Part shown: positions 39,005-47,921 of the stretch, piece after piece
Position numbering within the stretch: position 1 is the first letter of the stretch
How the letters are laid out: the number at the start of each line of letters is the position of its first letter
Origin: an uncultured Eubacteriales bacterium
GTDB lineage: Bacteria; Bacillota; Clostridia; Oscillospirales; Oscillospiraceae
Length of the DNA stretch: 48,588 nt
Direction: 5' to 3'
Assembly (NCBI GenBank): GCA_949744075.1
Contig: CATJWI010000094.1
Coordinates: forward strand, 1 to 48,588
Made by a program: the position numbers and the translations under genes
Notes under the pieces: generated by a model
The model's database searches: none
What the model saw: the letters and a program-made list of their open reading frames with translations, nothing else
What the model was told of the DNA's origin: nothing

Positions 39005-40402
39005 TCAGGAAAGCACCTTTTTCACCGTGATCCCCGCCTTTTTCATCTTCCGGTAGAGAAGACTGCGGTCGATGCCCAGAGCGGCCGCGGCGGCGGTGCA
39101 GCTCTGGCCATACTGGCGCAGGGTGTCCCGGATGATGGCGGCCTCGTAGTCGGCCATCAGGCTGGCCAGGCGCTTGTTTGGGTCGGCCGCCCGGGACAGC
39201 AACCGGGCGGGTAGGTCCACCTCGTCGATCATCAGCATGTCGCAGGAGGTATAGGCGCTGGCGATCACGTTGGTCAGCTCCCGCACGTTGCCGGGCCAGG
39301 TGTAGCCCATGAGCCGCCCCTTGGCCGCGTCGGAGAGCATGATGCTGGTCTTGTATTCTTGGTTCAGCTTGTCCAGGGTGTGGTTAGCGTGCAGGAGGAT
39401 GTCCCCCGGCCGGTCCCGGAGGGGGATGGTCTCCAGGTTGATCACGTTCAGGCGGTAATAGAGGTCCTCCCGGAAGGCGCCCTCCCGGATCATTTTGGGC
39501 AGGTCCTGCCGGGTGGCGGCCACGATGCGCACGTTGATGGGGATGGGCCCCTCGCCTCCCACCGGCTCCACCTCCTGTTCCTGGAGGACCCGGAGCAGCT
39601 TGACCTGAAGGGGAAGGCTCATGTCCCCGATCTCGTCCAGAAACAGGGTGCCCTGGTCCGCCAGCTGGAATTTTCCCACCTTGCCACCCCGTTTGGCTCC
39701 GGTGAAGGCCCCCTCGGCGTAGCCGAAGAGCTCGCTTTCCAGCAGCTCTGCGGGGATGGCGGCGCAGTTGATGCTCACTATGGGCTTGTCCCGGCGGGGG
39801 CTCTCCATGTGGAGGGCCTTGGCAAAGAGCTCCTTGCCTGTGCCCGTCTCCCCGGTGATGAGGACGGGGAAGTCCAGGCCGGCCACCTTGGCGGCCCGCT
39901 TTTTCAGTTGGACCAATTTGGGGTCGTTGCCCAGAATGCGGTCAAAACTGCCCTGGGAACCACTCCGGTTCAGGTATTCGTCCTTATAGTAGCGCAGCTC
40001 CTCCTCGGCCAGGCTGGTGGCCATGGCGGCGGTATTTTCCTTGAAGGTGACCTGAGCGGCGGCCCCTAAAAGGGCGCCATCCGCGTCAAAGAAGCAAAAG
40101 CGGTTGCCCACCCCGTAGGTGTCCACCCGCTTCTGGGTGTCGGTGTGGGAGTAGGGGTGGATATAGACTCCGTCGTGCCCGTCCCCCCGGAGGCGGCGCT
40201 TGAGCACGTCGTACATGGAGGTGGTGGAAATGGTCTTCTCAATGGGGAAGCCCACGATCTCCTCCCGGGGCTTGCCGAAGAAATCGCAGTATTGCTGGTT
40301 GATCTCAATGACAATGCCCTGGGGGTCCACCACGATAAAGCCGTCATTGGTGATGCGGAGAAATTCCTCAAATAGCAGACGGTACATCCGGTCCTGTTCC
40401 AT
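39005..40402 (-). CDS. PAS domain-containing sigma54-dependent activator
   Basis: PAS-like N-terminus; GETGTGKELFAKALH; YAEGAFTGA; Fis-type HTH C-terminus. Confidence 0.92.
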   Translation of the reverse strand: MEQDRMYRLLFEEFLRITNDGFIVVDPQGIVIEINQQYCDFFGKPREEIVGFPIEKTISTTSMYDVLKRRLRGDGHDGVYIHPYSHTDTQKRVDTYGVGNRFCFFDADGALLGAAAQVTFKENTAAMATSLAEEELRYYKDEYLNRSGSQGSFDRILGNDPKLVQLKKRAAKVAGLDFPVLITGETGTGKELFAKALHMESPRRDKPIVSINCAAIPAELLESELFGYAEGAFTGAKRGGKVGKFQLADQGTLFLDEIGDMSLPLQVKLLRVLQEQEVEPVGGEGPIPINVRIVAATRQDLPKMIREGAFREDLYYRLNVINLETIPLRDRPGDILLHANHTLDKLNQEYKTSIMLSDAAKGRLMGYTWPGNVRELTNVIASAYTSCDMLMIDEVDLPARLLSRAADPNKRLASLMADYEAAIIRDTLRQYGQSCTAAAAALGIDRSLLYRKMKKAGITVKKVLS

Positions 40403-40555
40403 GGCGTCCTCCTGATAAAAAGGGGTGGGGGAATAGCTATAGTATAGAGGATTTCGGGGTTGGATACAAGAGGAACTGATGCAAAAAGTCTACAAATGTG
40501 GAAAAAAGACAACCGGCGGAATGGATATATCTATACTTTAAAAGCATAAATAACC

Positions 40556-40599
40556 ATTTAATATAAGTATTTGCTATCAAATTGGAGGAGAATTAAAAT
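40556..40599 (+). promoter_or_regulatory. Promoter with shared 22-bp candidate LysR motif
   Basis: ATTTAATATAAGTATTTGCTAT overlapping -35 TTGCTA, 17 nt, -10 TAAAAT. Confidence 0.65.
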
Positions 40600-40660
40600 A
40601 AAAGCAGGATAGGAGAGGGTGCACCCTCTCATGACCCAGAAAAAAGGAGCGGGTGAAGGG

Positions 40661-43579
40661 ATGAAAAACACCAAACGACTCGTTACGCTGCTGCTAGCCG
40701 CCGCTATGGTGCTGTCCATAATGACGGTGGGCTGCGCTACGGAGAGCCAACCGAAGTTTGAGGATGTGCCTGCCGGGACCTGGTATACGGAAGCGGTGGA
40801 GTACTGCCGGGAAAAGGGGCTGATGAGCGGCACTTCCGGGGGCCGGTTTGAGCCCGGCAGCACCATGACCCGGGCCATGCTGGTCACGGCTCTTTACCGG
40901 CAGGCCGGGGAGCCCGCCGTTACGGGGACCGACGGCTTCAGCGACACGGAGGAGGATACGTGGTATTCTAAGGCCGTCCTTTGGGCCAGTCAGGAAGGGC
41001 TGGTCAGCGGGTACGGAAACGGGCTCTTTGGGACCGGCGATCCGGTGGCCCGGGAGCAGATCGTCACCATTCTCTGGCGGATGGCGGGAAGCCCCGGGGC
41101 GGAAGAAGGCGGGGCCTTTACCGACCAGGACCGCATCTCTCCCTATGCCGTTGCCGCCGTGGCCTGGGCCAGGGAAAAGGGGATCGTCAGCGGCCGGGAC
41201 GGGGACCGCTTTGATCCCCAGGGGGAGGCCACCCGGGCGGAGGTCGCCGTTATTTTGAGCAATCAGGCCAAACAGGGCGAGACCGTCCCGGAGCCCATGC
41301 CCTCGCTCAGCACGTCCCCTTCCGGCGCAGGCGGTTCCGGCGGCGGCTCCGGGCCTGCGCCCGTACAGGATGATCTTGTGCTGATCCAGGGGGGTACCTT
41401 CCAGATGGGCAGTCCGGCAGACGAGCCGGAGCGCAGTTCCGATGAGGTCCAGCACAGGGTGAGCGTGGGTAGCTTCTACATGGCAAAGACTGAGGTATCC
41501 CAAAAAGAGTACCAGAACATGATGGGGTCCAACCCCAGCGAGACCAGGGGCGACGACCTGCCCGTGACGAATCTCACCTGGTACGACGCCATCCGGTATT
41601 GCAATAAGCGCAGTGAGGCCGAGGGTCTGACGCCCTGCTATACCATCGAGGGCGCCACTGTGACCTGGAACAGGGCAGCCAACGGGTACCGCCTGCCCAC
41701 GGAGGCGGAGTGGGAGTATGCCGCCCGGGCCAATACCGCCACCCCCTTCAGCTTCGGGGACGATGTCCACAACAGCGACGCCAACTGCTACAATGCCTAC
41801 GGCTACAACAACGACGCCAGCGGCAGCTGGGTCAACGGCTCTGGCACCTACCTGAGAAGGACCGTGGCGGTGGATGCCTACGCCGCCAATCCCTATGGCC
41901 TCTATAATATGCACGGCAACGCAGCCGAGTGGGTGTGGGATTGGTATGGTGTGTACGGCTCTGGCACAGCGTCCGACCCAACCGGGCCGGAGGGCGGAAA
42001 TGCCAAGGTCGTCCGGGGCGGCGGCTGGAACGACCATCCCAAGCATATCCGCTCTGCCTACCGGGGGGCGCAGCCTGCCGACGTGGGCCTTTACAGCATC
42101 GGCGTGCGCCCGGTGCGAAATGCGGAAGCCGGCTCCGGTCGGGTGAGAAGCGAATATACCGCCGTTGCCGGGACGGAAACCGGCAAAACGCTCATCGTCT
42201 ACTTTTCCCAGACCGGAAACACCGAGGGCCTGGCTAAGTTGATCCAGGAGATGAGCGGGGCGGACATCTTCCGGTTGGAGCGGGCGACTCCCTATTCCTC
42301 CAGCAGCAACGGGCCCGTACTCTACGGGGAGGCGCTGGATGAGCTGCGCTCCGAGGCCCTTCCGGAGCTGAAGGCCTGTCCCGATATTGACCGGTATGAC
42401 ACCATCCTTCTGGGATACTGTAATTGGTGGTCCTCCGTCCCTGCGGCGGTCCGGACCCTGCTGACTAGGGCCGACTTCAGCGGGAAGACCATCGTCCCCT
42501 TCTGCTCCATGGGGGGCGGACGGTTTGGACAGACCATCAGCGCCATCGCCAAGCTGGCCCCCAACAGCGTGATCAGGGAGGGGCTGGAGGTCACCTATTC
42601 CTTCTACGACAGGGAAGAGATCGCCGCCTGGCTGGAGCGCTCCCTTCCCGCCGCACCCGGCCCCGACCCTGATCCGGACCCGGAGCCGGCGGGAGCCCAT
42701 GTGTTGGTGGCCTATTTCTCCGCCACCAATAACACGGAGAACATCGCGAACCACATCAAGGCCGCCTTTGGGGAGGAGGCCGACCTCTACGAGATCGTCC
42801 CCGAAACGCCCTACAGCTCCGCTGACTTGAACTACAATAACGATTCCAGCCGGGCCAACCGGGAGCAGAGCGATGCCAGCGCCCGCCCCGCCATCACCGG
42901 AATGGTGGCCAACATGGGGCAATATGACGTGGTCTTTTTGGGCTATCCCATCTGGCATGGACAGGCGCCTAAGATCCTGTACACCTTTGCCGAGTCCTAT
43001 GACTTGGCTGGGAAGACTGTCGTTCCTTTCTGTACCTCGGGCAGCAGTCCCGTGGGCTCCAGCGCGACGAATCTGGCGGCGGTGACCGACGGGGCCTCCT
43101 GGCTCTCCGGCAGGCGCTTTTCCGGCAGCGCGGACCAGGCCGCTGTGGAGAGTTGGATAGACAGCCTGGAGCTGCCCGAAGCAGCGCAGGGACAGACCGA
43201 GACCGCTCGGCTGTATCTTCAGGTCTCCGGCGGGAAGGAGGCCCTGTGGACGGCTACGCTGGCGGAGAACTCCTCGGCGGAGGCCTTAAAGGAGCTGCTG
43301 AAAGGCGGCCCCCTGACCATTGAAATGAGCGATTACGGCAGCATGGAGAAGGTGGGGCCCATTGGCCGGAGCCTGCCCACCAATAATCAGCAGATCACCA
43401 CAAACGCCGGCGACATTATCCTCTATCAGGGAGACCGCTTGGTGATCTACTATGACCGCAATTCCTGGAATTTCACCCGCCTGGGCAAGGTGGATGAAGT
43501 GACCCAGGCGGAGATGAAGGAGGTCCTTGGGACCGGCGGCGTGACAGTGACCCTCTCCTTGACGGCCCCCGGTGCCTGA
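40661..43579 (+). CDS. Surface lipoprotein: SLH x3, FGE-sulfatase-like, flavodoxin x2, cyclophilin-like
   Basis: Lipobox TVGC; SLH repeats; LIQGGTFQMGSP...YRLPTEAEWEYAARA...GNAAEWVWDW; flavodoxin starts TLIVYFSQTGNTE and VLVAYFSATNNTE; C-terminal cyclophilin-like MEKVGPIGRSLPTNNQQITTNAGDIILYQGDRLVIYY. Confidence 0.87.
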   Translation: MKNTKRLVTLLLAAAMVLSIMTVGCATESQPKFEDVPAGTWYTEAVEYCREKGLMSGTSGGRFEPGSTMTRAMLVTALYRQAGEPAVTGTDGFSDTEEDTWYSKAVLWASQEGLVSGYGNGLFGTGDPVAREQIVTILWRMAGSPGAEEGGAFTDQDRISPYAVAAVAWAREKGIVSGRDGDRFDPQGEATRAEVAVILSNQAKQGETVPEPMPSLSTSPSGAGGSGGGSGPAPVQDDLVLIQGGTFQMGSPADEPERSSDEVQHRVSVGSFYMAKTEVSQKEYQNMMGSNPSETRGDDLPVTNLTWYDAIRYCNKRSEAEGLTPCYTIEGATVTWNRAANGYRLPTEAEWEYAARANTATPFSFGDDVHNSDANCYNAYGYNNDASGSWVNGSGTYLRRTVAVDAYAANPYGLYNMHGNAAEWVWDWYGVYGSGTASDPTGPEGGNAKVVRGGGWNDHPKHIRSAYRGAQPADVGLYSIGVRPVRNAEAGSGRVRSEYTAVAGTETGKTLIVYFSQTGNTEGLAKLIQEMSGADIFRLERATPYSSSSNGPVLYGEALDELRSEALPELKACPDIDRYDTILLGYCNWWSSVPAAVRTLLTRADFSGKTIVPFCSMGGGRFGQTISAIAKLAPNSVIREGLEVTYSFYDREEIAAWLERSLPAAPGPDPDPDPEPAGAHVLVAYFSATNNTENIANHIKAAFGEEADLYEIVPETPYSSADLNYNNDSSRANREQSDASARPAITGMVANMGQYDVVFLGYPIWHGQAPKILYTFAESYDLAGKTVVPFCTSGSSPVGSSATNLAAVTDGASWLSGRRFSGSADQAAVESWIDSLELPEAAQGQTETARLYLQVSGGKEALWTATLAENSSAEALKELLKGGPLTIEMSDYGSMEKVGPIGRSLPTNNQQITTNAGDIILYQGDRLVIYYDRNSWNFTRLGKVDEVTQAEMKEVLGTGGVTVTLSLTAPGA

Positions 43580-43589
43580 AGGGGATAAA

Positions 43590-43628
43590 AGGAGCGGACG
43601 CCGCTGTGCCGCAGCGTCCGCCCCTTTT
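43590..43628. terminator. Bidirectional terminator
   Basis: gagcggacgc...gcgtccgcccctttt. Confidence 0.75.
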
Positions 43629-43629
43629 C

Positions 43630-44523
43630 CTATTGCTGCGTCTCCGGCAGGACCTCTTTCCGAAGCAGCTCTAAAAATTTGGCCGCCGCGGGAGAGAAGG
43701 TCTGGTACCGCTTCCAGGTCAAAAACAGGTCCACCTCCAGTTGGGGGGACAGGGGGCGGTAGCAAAGGCAGCTCTCGCCGGTGGTGTTGATCAGCCCCTC
43801 CAGCGTCAGGGCCACGCCCAGGCCCTCCTCCACCATGAGGGAGGCGTTATAGATCAGGTTGTGGGTGCTGACCACGTTCAGCTGGGCCAGGCTTTTCCCC
43901 ATCCAGGTTAGGAGGGGGCTGCCGTCCTTGACCTGGCGGGAGAGCAGAAGAGGCTCCCGGGACAGGTCCTCGGGCCGAATGGCGGCCTTTTGGGCCAGGG
44001 GGTGGTCCCTGCGCATCAAAACGCCCCAGGTATCCCGGTCAGGCAGGTGGATGCGCTCATATTTCTGGGAATCCGTCCCGCCCACCAGCAGGGCGAAATC
44101 GATGAGGCCCTTATCCAGCTGCTCCAGGATGTCCACCCGGTCGCCGCTGATAATATGGAGATGGACGTCCGGATATTGCCGGCCAAGGCGCCCGGCGGTT
44201 CGGGCGATGAGGCGCATTCCCTCGGTCTCCCCGGCCCCGATGGAGACGTGGCCGGCCACGATGTCCTGGTCCGCAGTGAGGGCGTCTGTGGTACGATCCA
44301 CCAGGCCGATGATCTCCTCGGCGCGCTTACGCAGGAACATGCCCTCCTCGGTGAGGGTGATCTTCCGCCGGCCCCGGAGAAACAGGGTCTTCCCCAACTC
44401 CTCCTCCAGCTCCTTGAGCTGCCGGGACAGGGAAGGCTGGGCGGTATGGAGCGCCTCCGCCGCGCGGGAGATGTTCTCCTCCCGTGCCACGGCCAAAAAA
44501 TAGCGCAGGACACGCAGTTCCAT
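43630..44523 (-). CDS. LysR family transcriptional regulator
   Basis: MELRVLRYFLAVAREENISRAAEALHTAQPSLSRQLKELEEELG. Confidence 0.93.
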   Translation of the reverse strand: MELRVLRYFLAVAREENISRAAEALHTAQPSLSRQLKELEEELGKTLFLRGRRKITLTEEGMFLRKRAEEIIGLVDRTTDALTADQDIVAGHVSIGAGETEGMRLIARTAGRLGRQYPDVHLHIISGDRVDILEQLDKGLIDFALLVGGTDSQKYERIHLPDRDTWGVLMRRDHPLAQKAAIRPEDLSREPLLLSRQVKDGSPLLTWMGKSLAQLNVVSTHNLIYNASLMVEEGLGVALTLEGLINTTGESCLCYRPLSPQLEVDLFLTWKRYQTFSPAAAKFLELLRKEVLPETQQ

Positions 44524-44588
44524 GGATGATCCCTCCTCTGGCGGCCATCCTATCACAGGCTTATTATACCTGTCAAGTATGTTGGCAT

Positions 44589-44632
44589 ATTTAATATAAG
44601 TGTTTGATATTGTTCCTTCCGCATTTTATAAT
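44589..44632 (+). promoter_or_regulatory. Promoter with shared 22-bp candidate LysR motif
   Basis: ATTTAATATAAGTGTTTGATAT overlapping -35 TTGATA, 17 nt, -10 TATAAT. Confidence 0.75.
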
Positions 44633-44655
44633 GTGAAAGAGTAGGAGGCGGCGTC

Positions 44656-44880
44656 ATGCTCCGTGATCTGGAAAAAGCGGATATTGTTCAAAATCTGGAG
44701 GATGCGGGATGCCCCGGGGAGTTGATCCGGCGGTTTATGAAAACGTTGGAGGAGGGCGCCATACAGGACTGCTCCCGCCTGCTGGACGGATACCGGCGCA
44801 CCCTGCTGGACGACATTCACACAAGGGAAGAAAAATTGACCTGTCTTGACTATTTGCGGTACCAATTGAGAAAAGCGTGA
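44656..44880 (+). CDS. Small conserved-looking protein of unknown function (74 aa)
   Basis: RBS taggagg before ATG; first gene after a good promoter. Confidence 0.7.
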   Translation: MLRDLEKADIVQNLEDAGCPGELIRRFMKTLEEGAIQDCSRLLDGYRRTLLDDIHTREEKLTCLDYLRYQLRKA

Positions 44881-44887
44881 AAGGAGA

Positions 44888-45640
44888 ATGATGATCATGA
44901 TCAAGCAGACTGCAGGCCGGGACCAGTTGGGGGAGTTTGCCCCCAAGTTTGCCCAGCTCAATGACGACGTTCTGTTTGGCGAGGTGTGGAACCGGGAGGG
45001 GCTGTCCCCCCAAATGCGCTCCATCCTCACCGTTACCGTGCTGGTGAGCAAGGGACTTTTCGACGCCTCCTTCCAGCACCACCTGATGAACGCCAAACAA
45101 AACGGCGTCACCAAGGCCGAGATGGCGGAGATACTGACTCACGTGGCCTTTTACACTGGATGGCCCAACGCCTGGGCGGCCTTCCGGGCGGCGGTGGAGG
45201 TCTACAAGAACGACCCCGGCGTGGACGGTGGGATGTTTGGCCTGGGGCAGCCCAACCAGGCCTACGCCCAGTATTTTATCGGCAACAGCTACCTCAACCC
45301 CCTCACCGATCCCAAGGAGACCGTCTTTTTGGCCAACGTGACCTTTAAGCCGGGCTGCCGCAACAACTGGCACATCCACCACGCCGACAAGGGCGGCGGG
45401 CAGATCCTGCTGTGCACCGACGGCCGGGGCTGGTACCAGGAGTGGGGCAAGGAGGCCAGGGCGCTCCGGCCCGGCGACGTGGTCTATATCCCCGCCGGGG
45501 TGAAGCATTGGCACGGGGCCGCCAGGGACAGCTGGTTCAGCCATGTGGCCTTCGAGGCTCCCGGCGAGGGCTGCTCCAACCAGTGGCTGGAGCCGGTGGA
45601 GGACGGAGAGTACGGCAGACTGGACCAGGGACAGGACTGA
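44888..45640 (+). CDS. Carboxymuconolactone decarboxylase family protein fused to a cupin domain
   Basis: CMD region RSILTVTVLVSKGLF...LTHVAFYTGWPNAWAAF; cupin NWHIHHADKGGGQILLCTDGRGWYQEWG. Confidence 0.87.
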   Translation: MMIMIKQTAGRDQLGEFAPKFAQLNDDVLFGEVWNREGLSPQMRSILTVTVLVSKGLFDASFQHHLMNAKQNGVTKAEMAEILTHVAFYTGWPNAWAAFRAAVEVYKNDPGVDGGMFGLGQPNQAYAQYFIGNSYLNPLTDPKETVFLANVTFKPGCRNNWHIHHADKGGGQILLCTDGRGWYQEWGKEARALRPGDVVYIPAGVKHWHGAARDSWFSHVAFEAPGEGCSNQWLEPVEDGEYGRLDQGQD

Positions 45641-45678
45641 GAGCAGGATCTGGGGAACAGCGCGGAAAGGAGCCCGGT

Positions 45679-46719
45679 ATGCAGGATACGGTGTTGGGGA
45701 ACACGGAATTGAAGGTTTCCCGCATCTGCCTGGGGTGCATGGGGTTCGGGGATCCCAAAAGGGGCCGGCACTCCTGGACCCTTGATGAGGCCCGCTCCCG
45801 GGAGATCATCAGGCGGGCGCTGGAGCTGGGGATCCATTTTTTTGACACCGCCATCAGCTATCAGAGCGGCACCAGTGAGCAGTATGTGGGCCGGGCGCTG
45901 CGGGAGTTTGCCAAACGGGAGGATGTGGTGGTAGCCACAAAGTTCCTCCCCCGCACGGAGGAGGAGATCGCGGCGGGGGTCAGCGGAGAGCAGCACATTG
46001 AGCGGATGCTGAACAAGAGCCTAAAAAACCTGGGGCTGGACTATGTGGACCTGTATATATACCACATGTGGGACTACCGGACCCCGCTCTATGAGATCAT
46101 GGACGGACTGAACCGGGTGGTCCGGGCGGGAAAGGTCCGGTATATCGGCATTTCCAACTGCTTCGCCTGGCAGCTGGCCAAGGCCAACGCCCTGGCGGAC
46201 AGGGAGGGCTTTGTCAGGTTCGTATCCGTCCAGGGCCACTACAACCTGATCTTCCGGGAGGAGGAGCGGGAGATGGCCCCGCTGTGTGCAGAGGAGAACA
46301 TTGCCATGACGCCCTATAGCGCCCTGGCGGGAGGGCGGCTGTCCAAACGCCCCGGAGAGACATCCAGGCGGCTGGAGGAGGATAGCTATGCCAGGCTGAA
46401 ATACGACGGTGCCCCGCGGCAGGACGGGGAGATCATCCGCCGTGTGGCAGAGCTGGCCGGCCGGTACGGCGTGACCATGACGGAGATCTCTCTGGCGTGG
46501 CTGCTGACAAAGGTAACAGCTCCGGTGGTAGGGGCGACCAAGCTCCGCCACGTGGAGGGTATGGCCAGGGCGGCGGAGCTGACGCTGACGGCGGCGGAGC
46601 TTGCCTATTTGGAGGAGCCCTATGTTCCTCACGCCCTGGTGGGCGTGATGGCCCAAAATACCGCCGCGGCCGCGAAAGAGTCCCATGTGTGGTCTACGGG
46701 AGATCAGAAGATCAAGTGA
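45679..46719 (+). CDS. Aldo/keto reductase
   Basis: SRICLGCMGFG, FFDTAISYQSGTSEQYVGRAL, DLYIYHMWDYRTP. Confidence 0.9.
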   Translation: MQDTVLGNTELKVSRICLGCMGFGDPKRGRHSWTLDEARSREIIRRALELGIHFFDTAISYQSGTSEQYVGRALREFAKREDVVVATKFLPRTEEEIAAGVSGEQHIERMLNKSLKNLGLDYVDLYIYHMWDYRTPLYEIMDGLNRVVRAGKVRYIGISNCFAWQLAKANALADREGFVRFVSVQGHYNLIFREEEREMAPLCAEENIAMTPYSALAGGRLSKRPGETSRRLEEDSYARLKYDGAPRQDGEIIRRVAELAGRYGVTMTEISLAWLLTKVTAPVVGATKLRHVEGMARAAELTLTAAELAYLEEPYVPHALVGVMAQNTAAAAKESHVWSTGDQKIK

Positions 46720-46734
46720 GAAAGGAGCATTTTT

Positions 46735-47214
46735 ATGGGGAAGAAATTGGTGGCCTATTTTTCGGCCAGCGGCACTACTGCCGCTGCTGCAAAGACCCTG
46801 GCGGAGGCGGCGGGGGCCGGGCTCTATGAGATCAGGCCGCAGACGCCCTATACCACCGCCGACCTGAACTGGAACGACAAGAGGTCCCGCAGCAGCGTGG
46901 AGATGAACGACAAGTCCTTCCGCCCGCCCCTGGCCGACCGGGACGCGCCGGTGGAGGACTGCGATACCCTGTTTCTGGGCTTTCCCATCTGGTGGTATAC
47001 CGCGCCCACCATCATCAACACCTTTCTGGAAAGCTATGACTTTACCGGAAAGACTATCATCCTCTTTGCCACCTCGGGCGGAAGTGGCCTGGGGAAGACA
47101 GCCTCTGAACTGAAGGCCCGCGCCCCCGGCGCGGTGATCCGGGAGGGAAAGCTGCTGAACGGGCGCCAGAGCAAGGAGGGCCTTGCCGCCTGGGCCGGCG
47201 GCCTGTCCATATAA
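46735..47214 (+). CDS. Flavodoxin
   Basis: KKLVAYFSASGTTAAAAKTLAE...DTLFLGFPIWWYTAP. Confidence 0.9.
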   Translation: MGKKLVAYFSASGTTAAAAKTLAEAAGAGLYEIRPQTPYTTADLNWNDKRSRSSVEMNDKSFRPPLADRDAPVEDCDTLFLGFPIWWYTAPTIINTFLESYDFTGKTIILFATSGGSGLGKTASELKARAPGAVIREGKLLNGRQSKEGLAAWAGGLSI

Positions 47215-47331
47215 AGAGGACGGCAGTATGGGAAGCGCTTTTTGGCTTTGCCCCCTGCGCTGAGCCTGGCCGCACCGAGCCGCAGTTTGAGACGGGAAAA
47301 AGCAGGGCAGATAAACCTGGCCGGAAAATGA

Positions 47332-47367
47332 AAAAGTCACCGTTTCCATCAGGAAACGGTGACTTTT
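47332..47367. terminator. Bidirectional terminator between the flavodoxin and tRNA genes
   Basis: aaaagtcaccgtttcc-atca-ggaaacggtgactttt. Confidence 0.88.
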
Positions 47368-47368
47368 C

Positions 47369-47445
<77 letters not shown>

Positions 47446-47475
47446 ATATGAAAGATATGCCCCAAGGGAGTCTTT

Positions 47476-47563
47476 TGGTGCCGGAGACCGGAGTCGAACC
47501 GGCACGTTCTTTGGGAACACAGGATTTTAAGTCCCGGGCGTCTACCAATTCCGCCACTCCGGC
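47476..47563 (-). tRNA. tRNA-Leu (anticodon TAA), CCA encoded
   Basis: GCCGGAG...GGGACTTAAAATCCTG, long variable arm, CTCCGGCACCA. Confidence 0.93.
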
Positions 47564-47595
47564 ATGGATGACACGGGTCTTTTTCGTGCTTCATT

Positions 47596-47624
47596 ACTAT
47601 ATCATAGCTTATGCCGGGTGTCAA
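47596..47624 (-). promoter_or_regulatory. Promoter of the tRNA-Leu/tRNA-fMet unit
   Basis: Minus strand TTGACA - 17 nt - TATAGT. Confidence 0.75.
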
Positions 47625-47710
47625 GAAAAAATTCCGGTCCGGCTTCGAGTGTTTTTGCGGCGGCCGCTGCATAGAATGGTGGAGATACCCTTGGGAAAGG
47701 AGGCGCCGCC

Positions 47711-47812
47711 GTGGAGGAGAAGAGCTTGCCCCGGGGAGCCGGCGGGGACCAGGGGGACGTGGACGACATGATCTTTCCCGTCCCCGGCCCGGTGATCCCC
47801 AGCAGCCGTTAA
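47711..47812 (+). CDS. Candidate 33-aa small ORF
   Basis: gggaaaggaggcgccgcc-GTG; MEEKSLPRGAGGDQGDVDDMIFPVPGPVIPSSR; followed by a terminator-like hairpin. Confidence 0.4.
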   Translation: MEEKSLPRGAGGDQGDVDDMIFPVPGPVIPSSR

Positions 47813-47819
47813 AAGGACC

Positions 47820-47846
47820 AAAGGCCGCCCTCTGGGGCGGTTTTTG
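47820..47846 (+). terminator. Short terminator-like hairpin
   Basis: aaggccgccctctggggcggttttt. Confidence 0.55.
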
Positions 47847-47858
47847 TGTATGTTTCCC

Positions 47859-47887
47859 TTTACAACAGGGGCGGTTTTGGATATAAT
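47859..47887 (+). promoter_or_regulatory. SigmaA-type promoter of prfB
   Basis: TTTACA - 17 nt - TATAAT. Confidence 0.7.
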
Positions 47888-47921
47888 AGGAACGCGAATT
47901 TAAGAAATGAGAGTGGATACC

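Noticed and set aside
40694-42958. 754-aa minus-strand ORF opposite the SLH-flavodoxin gene
   Set aside because: Shadow ORF; the plus frame has clear SLH, FGE and flavodoxin motifs
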